Origin: Anas platyrhynchos
Taxonomy: Eukaryota > Chordata > Aves > Anseriformes > Anatidae
Assembly (NCBI RefSeq): GCF_047663525.1
Contig: NC_092621.1
Coordinates: 78,296,501-78,360,500 of the forward strand
Direction: 5' to 3'
Length of the DNA: 64,000 nucleotides
Positions 1 through 14,385 of this stretch are shown piece after piece. Position numbers and translations under genes: made by a program. The notes below the pieces were generated by a model. The model did no database searches and was not told the DNA's origin. It saw nothing but the letters and a program-made list of their open reading frames with translations. The number at the start of each line of letters is the position of its first letter. Within the stretch, counting starts at the first letter, position 1.

Positions 1-3000
1 TAATATCATCGCCATCCTTTCTTCATTTTCTCTGTTTGTTACCAGGAAAAAAAGAAATTAATCTTGATTTACTCTGGAAGTTTTTAAGAGCAGATTCCAA
101 AGTAAGCAGTAGTCTGCTCAACATATGATAAATGTAGCTATGGATAGACTGTAAGAACTCTGCCTTACTCAATTTTGTCCTAAGTAAGACCTGTATCTGC
201 AGAGGCAGGGAAAGAGACATTTTTTATGACTGTGTCTTCTCCGGTCTTCATTTTCTCTGTGAAGTTTTGATGAAATGTTAGTCCTACCAGAAACAAACAA
301 ACAGAAAGGGGAGAGAGCATGTGCACACGCATGCAAAGGTATTAAGATTCCTCCAGAGATATCATGCAAGCTGCTTCAAGTACCAGCTGGTAAAAAGAAA
401 GAAAATTATCTTTCTATGAAACTACATACTCCTCTTTACTAGTTTAAAGAAGCCAGTCAACATTCCCCTGTTTCATATATGGAATTATCCAGAAAGGCTG
501 AATACAGATTTTTTTCAGACACAACCCCTTTATTTAACAATGCATCATGATTAAATTAGTACAAAATTGTATTTCGTTAAATAAAATTTTTGATGATAAA
601 TTCAGATTATGCATCAAACTATAAACTCCTTGACAATGTATCTGCTTTTCCCAAATTAAAGTTAATTCATGTTTCTAAATGACTGCAAGAACTATGTGAA
701 AAAAAAAATATTAAACTTGTAATCAATAACATTGAAGTAACACTTGTGATTTACTAGTAAACTCTCCCGTTTCTAAACTAAATGTTCTTTCAAAACTAAT
801 TGGGAGTCAAAAAGTGTTTGTCCTCACTAAAAACAGTTTACCCCAGTGAACTTGAAAATCACAATATTTTTGTGGTCAAATGACAGTCACATCATGACTT
901 CATAACAGGCCGTTGACAGTTTTTTTTATTGGTAAGATGAGATGTTACTACAAGTCACATAAGAGAGAAGGAATCAGCTTCTGCACAAGTGAACTTCCAC
1001 CTGACATAGAAAAAATCCATCTTGTTCTCAGTTGGTTATCCCGAGTCATAAAAAAAAAAAAAAATCACAAATAATGGAGTTTGAACACAGTTGACTGACA
1101 CAGATACTTACACCCTGAAAATTTATACCAACTTTATCTCTGGAGTGAGCACATTGTATGCCATCGATTTCCTTCCAGTAGTACAAAACTGACCTAGTCA
1201 AAACAGGGCCAGGGGTGGGAAGGAAGGTGCTGCACTGTAAAGGGAACCTCCATCACTGAAGGTTTTCTTTTCAATAATCAGCTGGACAAAGCTGACCTCA
1301 TCTGCTGCTCATGATGGACCCACTTCATGAAAACCTTTTGGACCAGATGGCCTCCAGAGCCCCCCTCTATACTTCATTTATTAACAGTTTCCAAAGAACA
1401 CATTTGTACCATCTTCCCTCTTCAGCTTCAGTGCATACAGCTTACTCAGCGTCCTGCTCCTCCCACACCCAAAGCCAATCGCATTCAGATTTGAGTGCTG
1501 CACTTCACATATCCCTTCCATCCATGAAGTACTGAAGTATCTCCTGAAAGTAAAGGTCTCTTTGTGGTCAGAGATTTCCTTGTGCAAGAGGACTCCATGC
1601 TCCATCTGTCACAACTCCCAGTGCGACAGTTGCCTGCTTCTGGTTGTGGCATCAGAACTTCATTTTCACATAACTGCCAAACAATGAAATTATTACTAAC
1701 AGGAGAGAAAAAGCAAGTGCGTGAAGTTTCTCTACAGACCTACTCCAACAACAAGAGAAGGGAGGTCAACTTAACAGAGAAGACAACAGTGGGATTCCAT
1801 CAGAAAAGAGTCTCAAATCTCTTCACTCAACAGCTGGCACTTCCTTAAAACACACCAGAAATGGGTTTCCCAAAAAGCAAAGTGCTGAAAATCCTTCAGA
1901 TCTTTCTCAGGGTTAGATGAGACAGAACAGACAAAAAACAGAGAAGATGGACTCTGCCTGAAATGAATGAAAGAATTAAAGAAAAAAAGATGGGGTGGCC
2001 CCACAATGAGCCACCTCTCCCATGACCAGGACAAAAAGATTCATGACCTGTCATATTCATTTAGTGTGATGTGAAACGCATCTCCAAAAGTGCCTCTCCT
2101 CAAAGGGGAAAAATTAAAAACAGATCTCACAAAACAGAGCACACATATACACAAATCTGTTGCATTAAAACCAAGAATAAACAAAACAACTGCCTGTTTA
2201 AACATAAAAATTAATTTTTGTTAGGAATACCCTTTTTTTTTAAAAAAAAAAAACAAACAAACTCTAAATCAGATTTGAGTAAATCCTGAACTCAATTTAC
2301 AATACACTGTTTTATTATCTAAATCGTTGATGCTCAAAACTTGATCCTACATGTATTTAGAAAACATAACGATTAGTTCTTTAAAATTTCCTTTATTAAT
2401 GTTACAAAAAGACAGCTTGTCAGCACAGCACCAGGCCTTCACAGCCCTGTATTCTCTGTCACCTCAAAAACCCTATGCTGCTTCATTCCCTTCTCATTAG
2501 GCTTTCAGTGGAGGGCTGCATTCAAGGCATGGGATGATATTAAACATTAAATGTAAAGTATCTATATATCTGGGTTACGTACTACATGTTTAATATACAT
2601 TTTAACAAAGGGTCATTTCTTATGGACTTCAGTGCAGCAGTTAGACAAAACACTATCTCCCAACACCTTCTACTGGAGTGCTTACTGCCATATCCAGTAC
2701 ACTCAATTCATGCCTGTATCCTATTTAATAACGTAAATTAATTATTTATTTGCCCTCTATAAACAATTTATAAATGTACCCTTACTATTAAGTGTGACTG
2801 GTGTGGCTTTACTGGGACCTTTAGTTCCACAACAAAACATTCTGCAGCATTTTACCTGTTGCATTAAGAAGTAAACCCACTTAGAATGCACTTCATGGAA
2901 ATGCACACTTGGAGATATAACAGCCCAACAAATTATTTATTGATTTTTGTTTGTTTTATTTATTTATATTTAGCTTTTTATTTACTTCAAAATTCAGTAA

Positions 3001-3429
3001 TATGCAATGGATTTTCCAAAAGTGTATGTGAGTTGGTTAAGGTTTTGCTGCAGATGAACCAGACTCCCACTGAGGTACAACAAAATGTCACCCCTCTGTC
3101 AGACAACGGTTAGCTAAACGCAGTTTTTCACTCTGGAGATTTAACTACCCGATTTTGCAAGCAAACAAGGTGCCACTGAGGCAGGCTGCCACCACTGATG
3201 GGCTGAGGGTGGATTTTGCTACAGATTTCCCAGCAGTGGCTAGTCCACATGCCGAGTCCCTCACAAACTCCCAGCCACACACATGCCCTTCCAGGCACAC
3301 TGTAAATGTATCAGGTTGTGGCCCTGTATGTTACTGATGAAGCCCACACACATCTTATCTTCATCACCTCCACACTGAGCTGTGAGCAGCCCCTGAGGCC
3401 CTGGCCGCCCTTCAGGGCACGCGGTCGCC

Positions 3430-3478
3430 ATGGCAGCCGGGCAGCCGCCATCTTCTGTGCCCACGCCTTCCTCCTCAG
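3430..3478 (+). other. Exon-like segment: good-context ATG, short frame, strong 5' splice site
   Basis: In a small CpG-rich patch (about 3400-3500) GGTCGCCATGG starts a frame MAAGQPPSSVPTPSSS that ends at CAG|GTGAGG (donor GT at 3479-3480) in phase 1. A GCCGCCATCTT YY1-type site (3444-3454) lies inside it, as in many housekeeping first exons. It is antisense to SSBP2 within intron 1. I recognise no gene and no partner exon, so it could be a first exon of an unannotated transcript, a relic, or chance. Confidence 0.2.
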
Positions 3479-6400
3479 GTGAGGGCCGGGCGGTCTCAAA
3501 GTGCACCAGCAAACGACCAAGCCCACCCAAAGCCTCCTTTTCTTGACCAAGAGGGCATGAAAATGTTAGGAAAATATGCGTATTTCATTAATCCCTCATT
3601 TGGGAGGAGAAAAAAATGTAGACGTTGGAAGTGGTAGTGTATGTTAACCCAGCGCCAACAATCACTTTTTTGGAGAAGCTGACACCCTATATATTCCCAG
3701 CATCAAACTCAGTTACTTGTTTACGATGTGCAAGGCACTCTGCGGTAACTCCTGGCACAGCACTGGCCTGCCTTCACTGTAAATGTTTTTCTTCTCGTGT
3801 AGGAACTGCGTGGAATTTAAAGCCAATACTTACAGCGTAGCAAAAACGTAAAGAAAAGTTCCTTAACGGCAAGACACAAGAAACAACACTTCTGAAAGTT
3901 TTCCAATCTGTTGTCCGCACTCCTCCTTCCCTGGGATGTTTCTGCAGCTCCGTGAGTGAGTAATCAACCACAGCTTTGCAACAGTGCCTAAACTCGAGGG
4001 TTGTGTTGTTGTTTTTTTTTGATTAAGCTCAGAATCTTCTTTGAAAAAAAATCCTTTTAGAGTCACATTTGAACATTCAACGCGATGTAACCTACTGATA
4101 AGCAAGCACTGAGCTGGGGTGTCACTGGTGCTGCACCTATCACTGGTGAGAGTGCTCGCAGTGGAAAACCAAGCCAGAGCAGCCTCTCGTATCTCCGCAG
4201 CCTCAGAGAAAGGCAGAACGCTGGAACCACGATTGCCTAACTCCGAAAGAATGACCCGTCAATAACAAACAGTGAGCAAGACCAAATGCCAAAAAAAGAA
4301 GAAAAAAAATTGCCACCCAGCTATCAGAAAGAGCACAGCATGGCCTCTTAACTCCTTCTTCCCAGCAGTCTGGATTCATTCATGAAAAAGACATGGCACC
4401 GGGGAAAAAAAAAAAAAAAAAAGGCCCACAGCATAAAATTAATTCATGGAGCTCAAAATTACTCATCTATTTTAAGTCAATTAGATACTATAAATCACAG
4501 CCAAGTCTGCTTTTTGTGCATGTGAAAAATGCCTGTCTTAAATACTAAAATGTCCTTTTCAGATCTAAATTATGCTTTCTATGCCATCTCACAACACAAA
4601 AGCAGGAACAGTGGGGGAAAAAAAAAAAAAGAGTTCTTCTGCATATGAAGTTCACAAGTTGACAAAGGAACAACTACATAATCTGAATAAAGAAAAGAAC
4701 TCTGAATTTCATCAACAAAGGAGACCACCAGACTCGAGCTTTTTAAAAAAGCACTGCTTTGTAAGCTATCTGAGGAAAAACAGAAAGAGAGCAACTATAA
4801 CAGGAAACACACATGCACATTCAGGTAAAAGAAAACAAAATATATAAGGTGGAATACAGACACTGAGAAATAATCAGAGTACCACACAACATTACAGGTG
4901 TTTCAGGTCTTTAGGCCAAGAAAGAGGACTAAGACTGATGTGGATGGAGATACCAGATGAGACTTCACAGACTGCAGCAGCAGAGAAGAATACGACACAG
5001 ATGTTGTGAGTGCTGGTGTGCAAATCACAAATCAAGCCAAAAGGAGAAGGCTGCAGAATTTTAGGAGCTTGGTTGCAGTTCCCCAGCTATTTCCACTGAC
5101 CACACACTTCATCACGTTGCAAAGCAAATTTGGTGCATGTGAACTAGACTCTGCCTGGAGGAAACTAAACTGGATGCTCTACTCTCAGCAACGTAAAATG
5201 CATTTCAACCCTGAGAGGAACATCAGGGTTTGAACTGCACATAGCTTAAACCTTACACATGGTGAAGGTTTTAGTTCGCGGGACTAGACTAAAATCTTGC
5301 CCAAAGTAAAGATGCCAAGCCTCACACAAGATGAACACGGGATCTTCAACATCCACTTGTGACATCTTCTGGTCTGCTTCTACCAAGGCAAATGGTGAGC
5401 TAGTTCAGGAGACATGATATGCAGAGCACACAGGTATACTCACAGCCTATCTTATCTGCATGTGTGGTGTTATCTTTCTGTTGCTTGGTCAACAAGACAA
5501 TTCTTTGCGGAATCTGGAGTTGCTAGAAAGGCCTGACAGCGCCCTTCAAGGGTGATGAATACAATTTTCCAGCGCTGGTTTATGCAGTCCTTTGAAGATC
5601 GCTCCCTGGAGATACACAACACTGAGTAGTTCTGAAGATGTCCTTAAACTGTAAAATGACAATCACACATGGGGAAAAGGATGCATGTATTGGAATAACT
5701 GAACAAGCAAACTTTAGATAAAGATCTGTCAAGTCCAGCATGAAACTCAGGCAACCCAAGCAGGATCGGTGTGGTTAAAGGCTGCTCACTGTTTTATAAT
5801 ACATTCTCTTCGCAGCGCCTCTGACCTAAATAAGAATGTCCTTGCTTTTTAGAAGATGGTTACTCAATGGTTCCTTTCTGCACTCTGTCTCAAAGAGAAC
5901 TCGAGCCTTGCTGTGATAATCACAGTAAAATGTAAAGGGGATGTAACCTAAATCCCAGGAACTCAGCTGTCTTCCAACCCAAAGAAAATGCCAGAGACCC
6001 AAGACCAGAAATGAAATGCCCTTCAAATAAGCGCAAGGCACAACAAAAGGTATCTAAGCCTATAATTGCATCAATCAAGAATTTGCAACAGATGGAGAGA
6101 TGCAGTTGGAAACACATTAATCTCTACAGTGTTCTGTATTAGGCTATGCAATCTCTCTTCATCACTAGAAATGTAGAGAAGAAAAAAAAAAAAAGAAAAA
6201 GAGTTGTTGGAGATGTGTAAGCCTTGCTAGCATGAAAGTAAAAGAAGTCTGTGTCCCTGTGAAGCCTATCTTTATAAAACATTTCTAATGAGAATCCTGC
6301 AACTTCCCTAACTTTCCCTGCAGATGCAATAGCCACAGAACAGAAAGATAATCCTTAATAGGATATATTTTTCCCAAAGCAGCTTGCTATCAGCATCAGC

Positions 6401-9400
6401 CATTAGAACTGGATTTAAGCCCCATGGGAGTACTGGGACTTGATGGACAGTAAAGTCTGATCAGGCCCTTCACTTTCTACTTCTGAGCATTTACCTTCTG
6501 CAAGGCCTTTTACCAACACCTCCTGAGAACCACACTGCTTTAAGCAACCAGCTGTTACGGCCAACAAAAACCCTCCAAACAGCCCATACCACACAACCCC
6601 TGTCTCCAGGTAGAGATGGTGAAGGCCCTGCTGGAGCACCAGATGCTTCCAGCTCACACAGTTCTTGTGCTGTGTGCTGAAGGACGGGCATAATTTGCCC
6701 CTCAAAGGGAACAAGGGGAACTCACAGGCCAGCTCCCATCACATCCCAGCTCTGTGCCCACCACCAAACCCAGGGGCAAGCTTCCCACCAGCACCACGTT
6801 CGGGGATGCTTACAAAACAGGGCTGCCTAAGCCCCGTTTTTGCAGGAAGGGGGATTCTGCGGCATGCACTCACAGGTGGCACTCTCAAGACTTGCCCGTA
6901 TCTTTGCTGTATTGCCTCTCTCCTTTTCACTATTTACACAGTCCATGCTGAGTCCTACAAAAGCCACAGGACCTGCCCACTGAGCTTTCTCCTGCTGGTG
7001 CTGTGGTGTTTCTACTCCTGGCAGCCCCAGGGCTTACCCTTAAGCCTCTTGTTTGCTTGTGCCACATTATTGCTTTTAGACAAGCTGGGAGTTTTCTTAC
7101 AACTATTTGAGAGCACTGCTGTGGTCAGCACACATGCCACATGCATTTTCAGCAAACCAAAGCATATATTTCATTCACTGGATTTTCAGTGCAACACTTA
7201 CTTATATGCAAAAAACATCATCACTTGCAGCTCTTTGTTTCATTAGGAGCAGCAATTACCAAAGTAGAAACAAGTACTGAGAAATCAATTTTCTCTGTTT
7301 TGGTAATCTTACCTATTGACTTAAAAAAGACATTGCTTGATCATAAAAACCTCGTATCAAACCCGAGAGTCAGGTAACATTTGCTTCTCTTTTGTGAGTT
7401 TGGCCATGCCTGTACACTGACAGTTCCAATAACCCACTGAAGTATTAGAGCATTTTCAAGTTTTCTGGAATCAAAATACAAGAGGTTACAGTGATTTGCT
7501 TTCATATTACTCCTCGGACAACATTATTGAAAGAGCTGTAAGGAAAGCAAAGGTAAAGGTTGTCTAGAGGCTGAAATTTCTCATAATTCATCTGGGGTTA
7601 GCATGACCTTTCCCACTGTTTTGAAACTTGTTTTTTCACACTCAATAGACTAAAAAAGTTTTTTTTTGTTTGTTTGTTTTTTTAAGCACAGTGAAATAAT
7701 AGAAGAGTATTTTACCACTTCTAATTTCAAGATATGCAAGTCTTGACCCAAAAAAACGTGGAGAGAGAGTATTTACATAATCACTGTTTCAGAAAGTCAC
7801 CCATCTCCCTCTAAGATCTGATACACCAGCACTGTTCAAGTTGCATGGCTTTGTTTAGTGCATGATGCATCAAATGCCTAGACGACCTATAACATTTGTG
7901 TGGATTTGAACACAATATGAAGGACACCTTGCTGCAAGGGCAACACACCCTCAAATGAAGCCAATACAAAAAGACTCCTTGCCCTTGAACTCTGTAATTA
8001 GTTTTCATGATTTCAATCTCGAATTCAAGCATTCAGTACACCACCCTACACTGAGTAACAGGTTCCCTTAATGCTCCCATTCCAAGTATTTGTGTTATTT
8101 CTGAAAACAACTTTTCAAAGCCAACTGGCAGCTCTTTAGGCTATTGCTTTTCTCTTTCACAAGCATTCTCTCACATTTGCAGATAAGAAAGGAAGATTAT
8201 CCCTCCTAAAGTGCTTTTTACATTTCATTCAAGGTGAACAATGCAAAGAAACTCTCCTGTGTGTAGGTGCTAACTCTGCAACAGCAGGACTGCATTTCAA
8301 GCCCTGTAAACTGAAACTGGGGATTAAGAGGAGACACTTGGTAACAATGGTCACCCCGCATCAACATTCTCCAGAGCTCGCTTCAGTCCTACCTGCCGGA
8401 TTCCTGAATGGACGATTATCTCCCATTTATTCAGCATGGGCTAATGGGTTACGATAATGTTTGTAATGTTTGTGCACTTCATTTCAACTCACAAACATAT
8501 GTGCGTGCACACACGCACGAAAAATCTCTGCTGTTTTTCCTAGTGGCCAAGTTGCTACAGTGCTCTGCTGCGCAGGAAAGCAGGGCTTCATTCCTGCTCT
8601 AGTTATTTCACTCCCCAGGGCTTCCATGAATACAACAAATGAAATCACACGGACCATGATCTTGTCAGATCTCATAAGCAAAGCAAGATTTGGCCCGGTC
8701 ATTACTGGAATAGCAGATTTCAAATAGATGCTCCAAGCAAGTATATGCAACTTACATGCTTTCTGTACGCTGAGTTGAAGTTGCTCATTGCAGCCTCTCT
8801 CTAAGACCTTCCTTTGCTCCAAATACCTTACTGAATTGCTTCTCACATTGAAGAAGGCCCAATAGAAAGAACATTTGTACAAACGGCAAAAATAAGGAGC
8901 CAACTACTGAGTTTATTTAGGGACCCCGCAACTCACAAGGCAATTGGAAACAAATTGTGCAGGAAGCTCTGTCAGCAAAACACAATTAAAACAATTTATT
9001 AGGATTGAATATGCGAAGAAAAAAATCAAGGAACAGTCAACCAAGATGCCAACAGTGTAATCTTATTAACCTGTTACAAAACAATTAAAAGTAAGGAAAA
9101 GTAACGATTGATTGTTCTCACTGTAAGCGTTAAGAAGCTCAATACTGGTATTTCGTTAATCTGGCAGTCCAAGTGAGAAGTCCCAGCACAGAACAGACAA
9201 CACACTGAAAGATTGCAGTGTGCTTACTCTACAGCTTCTGAGCAGTATCAGTCACCTCAGTGCACACAGACTGGCAATACAAAACAACAACAGCTTACCT
9301 AAAATTACGTTTAGAAAGCGGAATAGAGACACTCTCTACAAAAAGGCACAAAAAGCAGTTGATATCTACCAGTAAAACGTGGGAACGCTGTCTTTAAAAG

Positions 9401-11366
9401 GCCTCATGGCTTACAGCAGTAGAATGGCAAGTTTCCAAGAAGGTTACAATTACCAACAAAAATTCTCCCTGATGCTTAAGAAGTACACACACAAACATTT
9501 TTTCTAAGTGCTTTGAGAAAACTGGGGCACATGTATTAAAACTGGATCCTCGAAGCTAAATGAACACTTGTGTCTACGTAGGGAGCAGTGACTACCCAGC
9601 CCCAAGAAGGAGCTGGGAAGTTAGGATTAAAGAAATTAAATAAATAAATTAAAAAGCCCAAAACAAAACAATAAAAACACACTACTGCTATAGATTTCAA
9701 ATTCAGGAATTTCGATTTGCAAATGACTACTGGAAGGTTCAAGCTCCCTAAAGGAGTAAGTTGGGTGATGAAGAGCTGCTGTAACGGGTTGTGTGGAGCT
9801 GCTGTAGACTTGCCAATACATACTTGTATCCAGCTGGTCCCAATTAATAGGATATATCCTGGTGGTTGTTGGCAGCCTTCAGGCAGCTCTAACTTATGCC
9901 ACGATGCAGACTGGCAAACAGAGGACTGAAGACAAAGATTCTGCATAGATGGCACAAAGTCACCTCCTCACTCTGCAGAACTGCATCAGACAGCGACGTG
10001 GATGCAAGTGGAGCAATATAATGTCCCCAAGCTGATTTATTGATATAGATTAGGATAATGGGAGAAGGTAGAACAGACAATTTATACCCAAAAGCAAACA
10101 CTGTTTAATCCTCTTGTTAAATGAGCATAATTTCTGCCACCTGTCCCTCCACCCCCCTGCAGTCTCACACAGACACCTCATGAACACTTACTGGAATCAC
10201 TACGTTTCACTGCGACAAATACACGCTTAACCAGTAAGTTGAATAATATATTCTCAGAGAAACCTGGAGGACTCGGTTGCCTAAAGATACCTGTCCAGTG
10301 CTCTAAATGGAATTACCGTTCAGATACATTGTTCTTTGTGAGGCACAAAACCAGCCCTACCAAAGCAATAGGATTGCTTTTCATCTCTAACCTGAAACTT
10401 TGTTATGACAAGAGAAAAGTCCTGATGACGGTAACATCGGTAAAGTTACAGTAAGCAGATTAAGGCACTCATTAAATGCAGAAGGTCCGTATTACATATT
10501 TTTAGTATTTTCTTTCAAAGTAACATTCATACGAATTTCATGGAAGGGTAAGTTTATTCAGAAACTTGGAAATGCTGCGTATACAAGATGTGCCAGCAGG
10601 TTCAATATTTGGAATATTAAAGAACTAGATCAGACTGTAAGCCAGGCAATCAATAAAACTGGAAGCTGAGTAGTAAGACAGAGGATTCTGCTGCTCAGAA
10701 GAGCCTTAGAAAAACAGGAACAAAGACAACATCAAAGAATTTATATTTCATAACGTGGGTTCCCATTTTACGATTCTCTGCTCTTTTTAGTTTATTTACT
10801 TCTGGGTGTTTTTAAGCTGAATGATTATATACATTTTTAATACTAAACATAACCTCTTAAAACGAAGAGTAACGTTCAGTGAAAGCATAGGCACAGCAAC
10901 ATCGGTCTCAGAATGGAGTAATGAGGCTAATTCAAACAGTTTAGACTGGGACTCAAAACTTCCCCCAAAATTCTGAGGCGTTCAGACTCCTGAGAGTAAA
11001 CACAACCAATTTGGCAAGCATGCTCATGAATATATTAACCAACAAGAGCCATTCTCCCCACCCAAGTTAATATATATCAGAGAGAAAACATGAAGCTCAA
11101 CTAGCTAAATATCCCAGGCTAAAAATATCAAGAACTCTCTCAGCTGGAAGTTGTTAGCTGATAAAAATAAGGAACCAGGACAGCAGAAATTCTTTCCCTT
11201 CCCTGCAGAAAACGAGCTAGGTTTGGGAGGAAAGTATTCAAAACATAATAAAAGAGGTGACTCACCCCTATCAACGTGCTGGTGTGTGGGGTGGGGTGGG
11301 GGAACGGGGATGCAAGCCCAACCAGGGTGTCCCACTGGGAGGAGAAAGGCTGGAGAGGTTTGCACG

Positions 11367-11423
11367 ATGGCTCTGCAGTACCTCCTGCGTGGCGTGGTGC
11401 TCCTGCCCTGCGGCATGGGGAAG
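11367..11423 (+). other. Exon-like segment: ATG frame of 19 codons ending in AAG|GTGAGC
   Basis: ATGGCT opens a frame MALQYLLRGVVLLPCGMGK whose last codon AAG (11421-11423) is followed by GTGAGC, a strong donor in phase 0. The frame is hydrophobic with one Arg, loosely like a signal or mitochondrial leader. The surrounding 11270-11520 is GC-richer than its flanks. No partner exon or homologue is recognised; it is antisense to SSBP2 in intron 1 and may be chance. Confidence 0.15.
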
Positions 11424-14162
11424 GTGAGCGGCAGAGCTAGAGCCTGCTGCCAGGAGAGCCATCCTGCTCAGGAGGGTGCTCCTCAAGCACGGGCCAAGCT
11501 GGGGACGTTTCCTTCCACTGGTCCTAATCCAAAATCAGCCCCCTACCCAACATGATTTCCAACACGTTTTTATCAGCTTTCTGTGCTCAGAAGAATAAGG
11601 AAGGCCGGCAGGGTGGGCGTATGTCAACTACAAGATAAGCGCAGCAGCCATGATGGCTTAGGGCAATTAAACCAGGACATCACCTAAGATTCAAGGTTAT
11701 TGCTTTACTTCATTTTGGATGGAAAATCCTTAAATGATGGAGAAAACGCATAAAGAGAAATTACCTTCATAAAGCATACCTCAGACTGTCTAAACATTTT
11801 GCTATATCATTACAGAAACTTGTGTGTCATACTGGGCCATGCCACATCAGAGACACTTGAATTGATTTGGGTTTTTCTCAACCATCTCACACATCTTCTT
11901 CCATGCAGCATCCCACAGAAGTGTGGGGTGCTTCTGTACACTTACATCTTCACACACCTGAAGCACTGGACAGTTTGGAAATGAAACCAAACACCAGTAT
12001 AAGCCTTCTCACCTGTAGCAGATGCTAGAAAATACTCATATTCCAACCACTTCAGGCAGTGACATTCCTGGGCTTTAAGTAACAAGTGCAGAATATTAAG
12101 AGGTAGATCATCTCTGGGGTGGAAACTTACAGTTTATGGAACCTGAACCTTTGAAATTAAAGATAAAAAAACAACAGACTACTGTGTAAGGACACCTCAA
12201 CATCTATGTTACCAGAATGCCACAGCGTAGCTTAAGGGCTGACTCACACCACCAAATGTTCCTATCTTTTCTACCACCCTACAGATCCTGATTTCTATGT
12301 GCTGGATGGAAAAGCAAGCAGGATAAGTGCTCAGGAGTTCCCCACGCTGAGGAGCAGGTGAAGTGTAAGCGGGTAGCCTGGCCCTGGGAGCACCCAAAGA
12401 GTCAAGCAGATCACACACCTCAGGGCAGACCCCATCACGCTTACATCTTACAGCTGCAGGACTACAGAGCACAGATACTCCAGGTGGCTTCTGTATTACC
12501 CCCAGACATGGAACACCTGGCCTGTCCTCTTCAAATGCTCCTGATTAACCCAAGAGGCTGCCACTTGCTTAAGAGTGCAGGCTCCATCTCACAAACCAAT
12601 TCTCCATGTTAACCTCCCCTCTCCCAAAGCCTGAGCTCTCTCCTTACGTGACAGAACTGTACTGTGCACGTTATACTTCATAAAAGCCTTACACAAACAG
12701 CTGTTTGAGGCTTGGTGGTTTAAGGATGCTACGAGGTCAAGCAGGTAAGTAGTACAATTCTCCAGACCAAGTCCACAGAGCTGGGGGGGAGAAATAAAGA
12801 AGGAGGAAAAAAAAATGCAAAAGAAGAGAAATCTTCGGGGGCACAAAAGCTTCTTCAGGTCACTTGGACTGCCGAAAAGGAAGAAAAAATTCTACCTTTT
12901 TTGGATAAGCTCATGTCAATTGCCAGCGGCTATCCAGGGAAACACGCTGAGAGAGGCTTTTTGGAGGAATCAGAAGCAGCTTGTTTTACCTGATAAACAT
13001 CAGGGGAGCTGTACGTTCCTAGGCAGAAAAAATTACATACACAGACATCTTTCGTTGTTTTCAGCCACTTTCTTTCAAATGGCTTTAGCTCTGAACATAC
13101 GTTTTAACAAGTTTGGTTGTTGGCTACTCCAGTTATTGCTCCTGAAGAGAACTAAATCACAGGAGATGAATATAAAGCCAGCCTTGGTGAGGTAATTGCA
13201 GGTTTTACGCAGCAGACCACAGCCAGGCTGTAGGTAGGAATAGCAGATTTCATGGTTCCTGACCAAGAGACATGACAAGAGAAGAAGGGTGCAACTGAAT
13301 GAGCCAGGACGTGGATCAAGAGTGCAGTTAGCCCATGAGCTTTGCCAGTGTCTCTTGTAATTATTTAAATCAGAACATGTTTGCTTTTATTTTTTAATGA
13401 CATCAGCCTGTTTCTGTGATTGCATGCATGCATATTACAGGCAGTTGCCTGCTCTGAGGACAAAGAAGGTATGAGCCTTGTCCTCCAGCTCTGAGCATAT
13501 CCACACGCTTACACGTATGCATGCGTACACCCACCGAAATGGAAAATCAGTACACCCAACTTCCAACTGTGAGAATGCAACAGTCATCCTCCTCCATCTA
13601 TGTTAATTCCTTAAATACGCTGTTGTATTGGAAAAATGGAAATTCCAGGACTGTCACGGCCATGCCAAGAAGGAACGGTCACAGGACTCATTACAAGCTC
13701 AGCTGAAGCCAATTAAGGAATCACAAAGGCAAAATGAACAGGACAACATTTCCATTTTGATGCTATAGAATACATGGGAACTAATTTGCCAAATTTTATC
13801 ATTGGTATCTCCAACTTAGCTTCCTGTTTACATTTCCAGCACTTTTGGAGGACTTCAAAATAAGGTGTTAGAAAATACGAAACACACATGACACCGTTAC
13901 AGGTCAGGCTTCCCTTCACTTTCCTTGTTCTTCCACTTGTATCCTGAATTAGGGAGAATTTCAACTGGAAGTGACAATGAAGGGTGTGCTTCATTCACTG
14001 TTGGCTAATGTGAGCCAAAACTGCGTATGCAGCAGCTCCATGTCCCAACAAGGTATGAAAGACAGACTTGCATCTTTGGATGATGCGTATTTTAACTGAC
14101 CGAGCTACAAGGGATCAAGATGGTATGACAGAAACAAGTCCAACCATTGCATGAAGTGATAG

Positions 14163-14385
14163 TCACAGAATCATTTACGCTGGAAAAGACCTTCAAGAGC
14201 ACCAAGTCCAACTACCAACCCGACCTACCAAGCCCCATCACTGAACCATGTCCCTCATCGCCACATCCACCCGTCTCTTGACTGCCTTCAGGGATGGGGA
14301 CTCCACCACCCTCTGCATGAAGGAATTCTTCCCACTGCCCAGTCTAAACTTCCCCTGGTGCAACCTCTGTCACTGACACGGTCTG
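14163..14385 (-). mobile_element. CR1 LINE, 3' end fragment
   Basis: Read on the minus strand this is the CR1 3' UTR: a block like 'gaattccttcatgcagag ggtggtggagtccccatcc', then the GGTTGGTAGTTGGACTTGG segment and the terminal block ending AATGATTCTGTGA at 14163. The 5' end is truncated, as is usual for CR1. It lies in SSBP2 intron 1 in the sense orientation of the gene. No coding capacity remains. Confidence 0.88.

Larger units (their letters stand above)
1..14162. other. Intron 1, distal part: unique AT-rich DNA
   Basis: Apart from A/T homopolymers (near 1049-1063, 2231-2250, 4405-4422, 4619-4632) and the two exon-like islands at 3.43 and 11.37 kb, I recognise no transposon or conserved coding segment. 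Open frames here reach about 190 codons (6665-7246) but have no recognisable domain and include alternative start codons. Confidence 0.6.
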
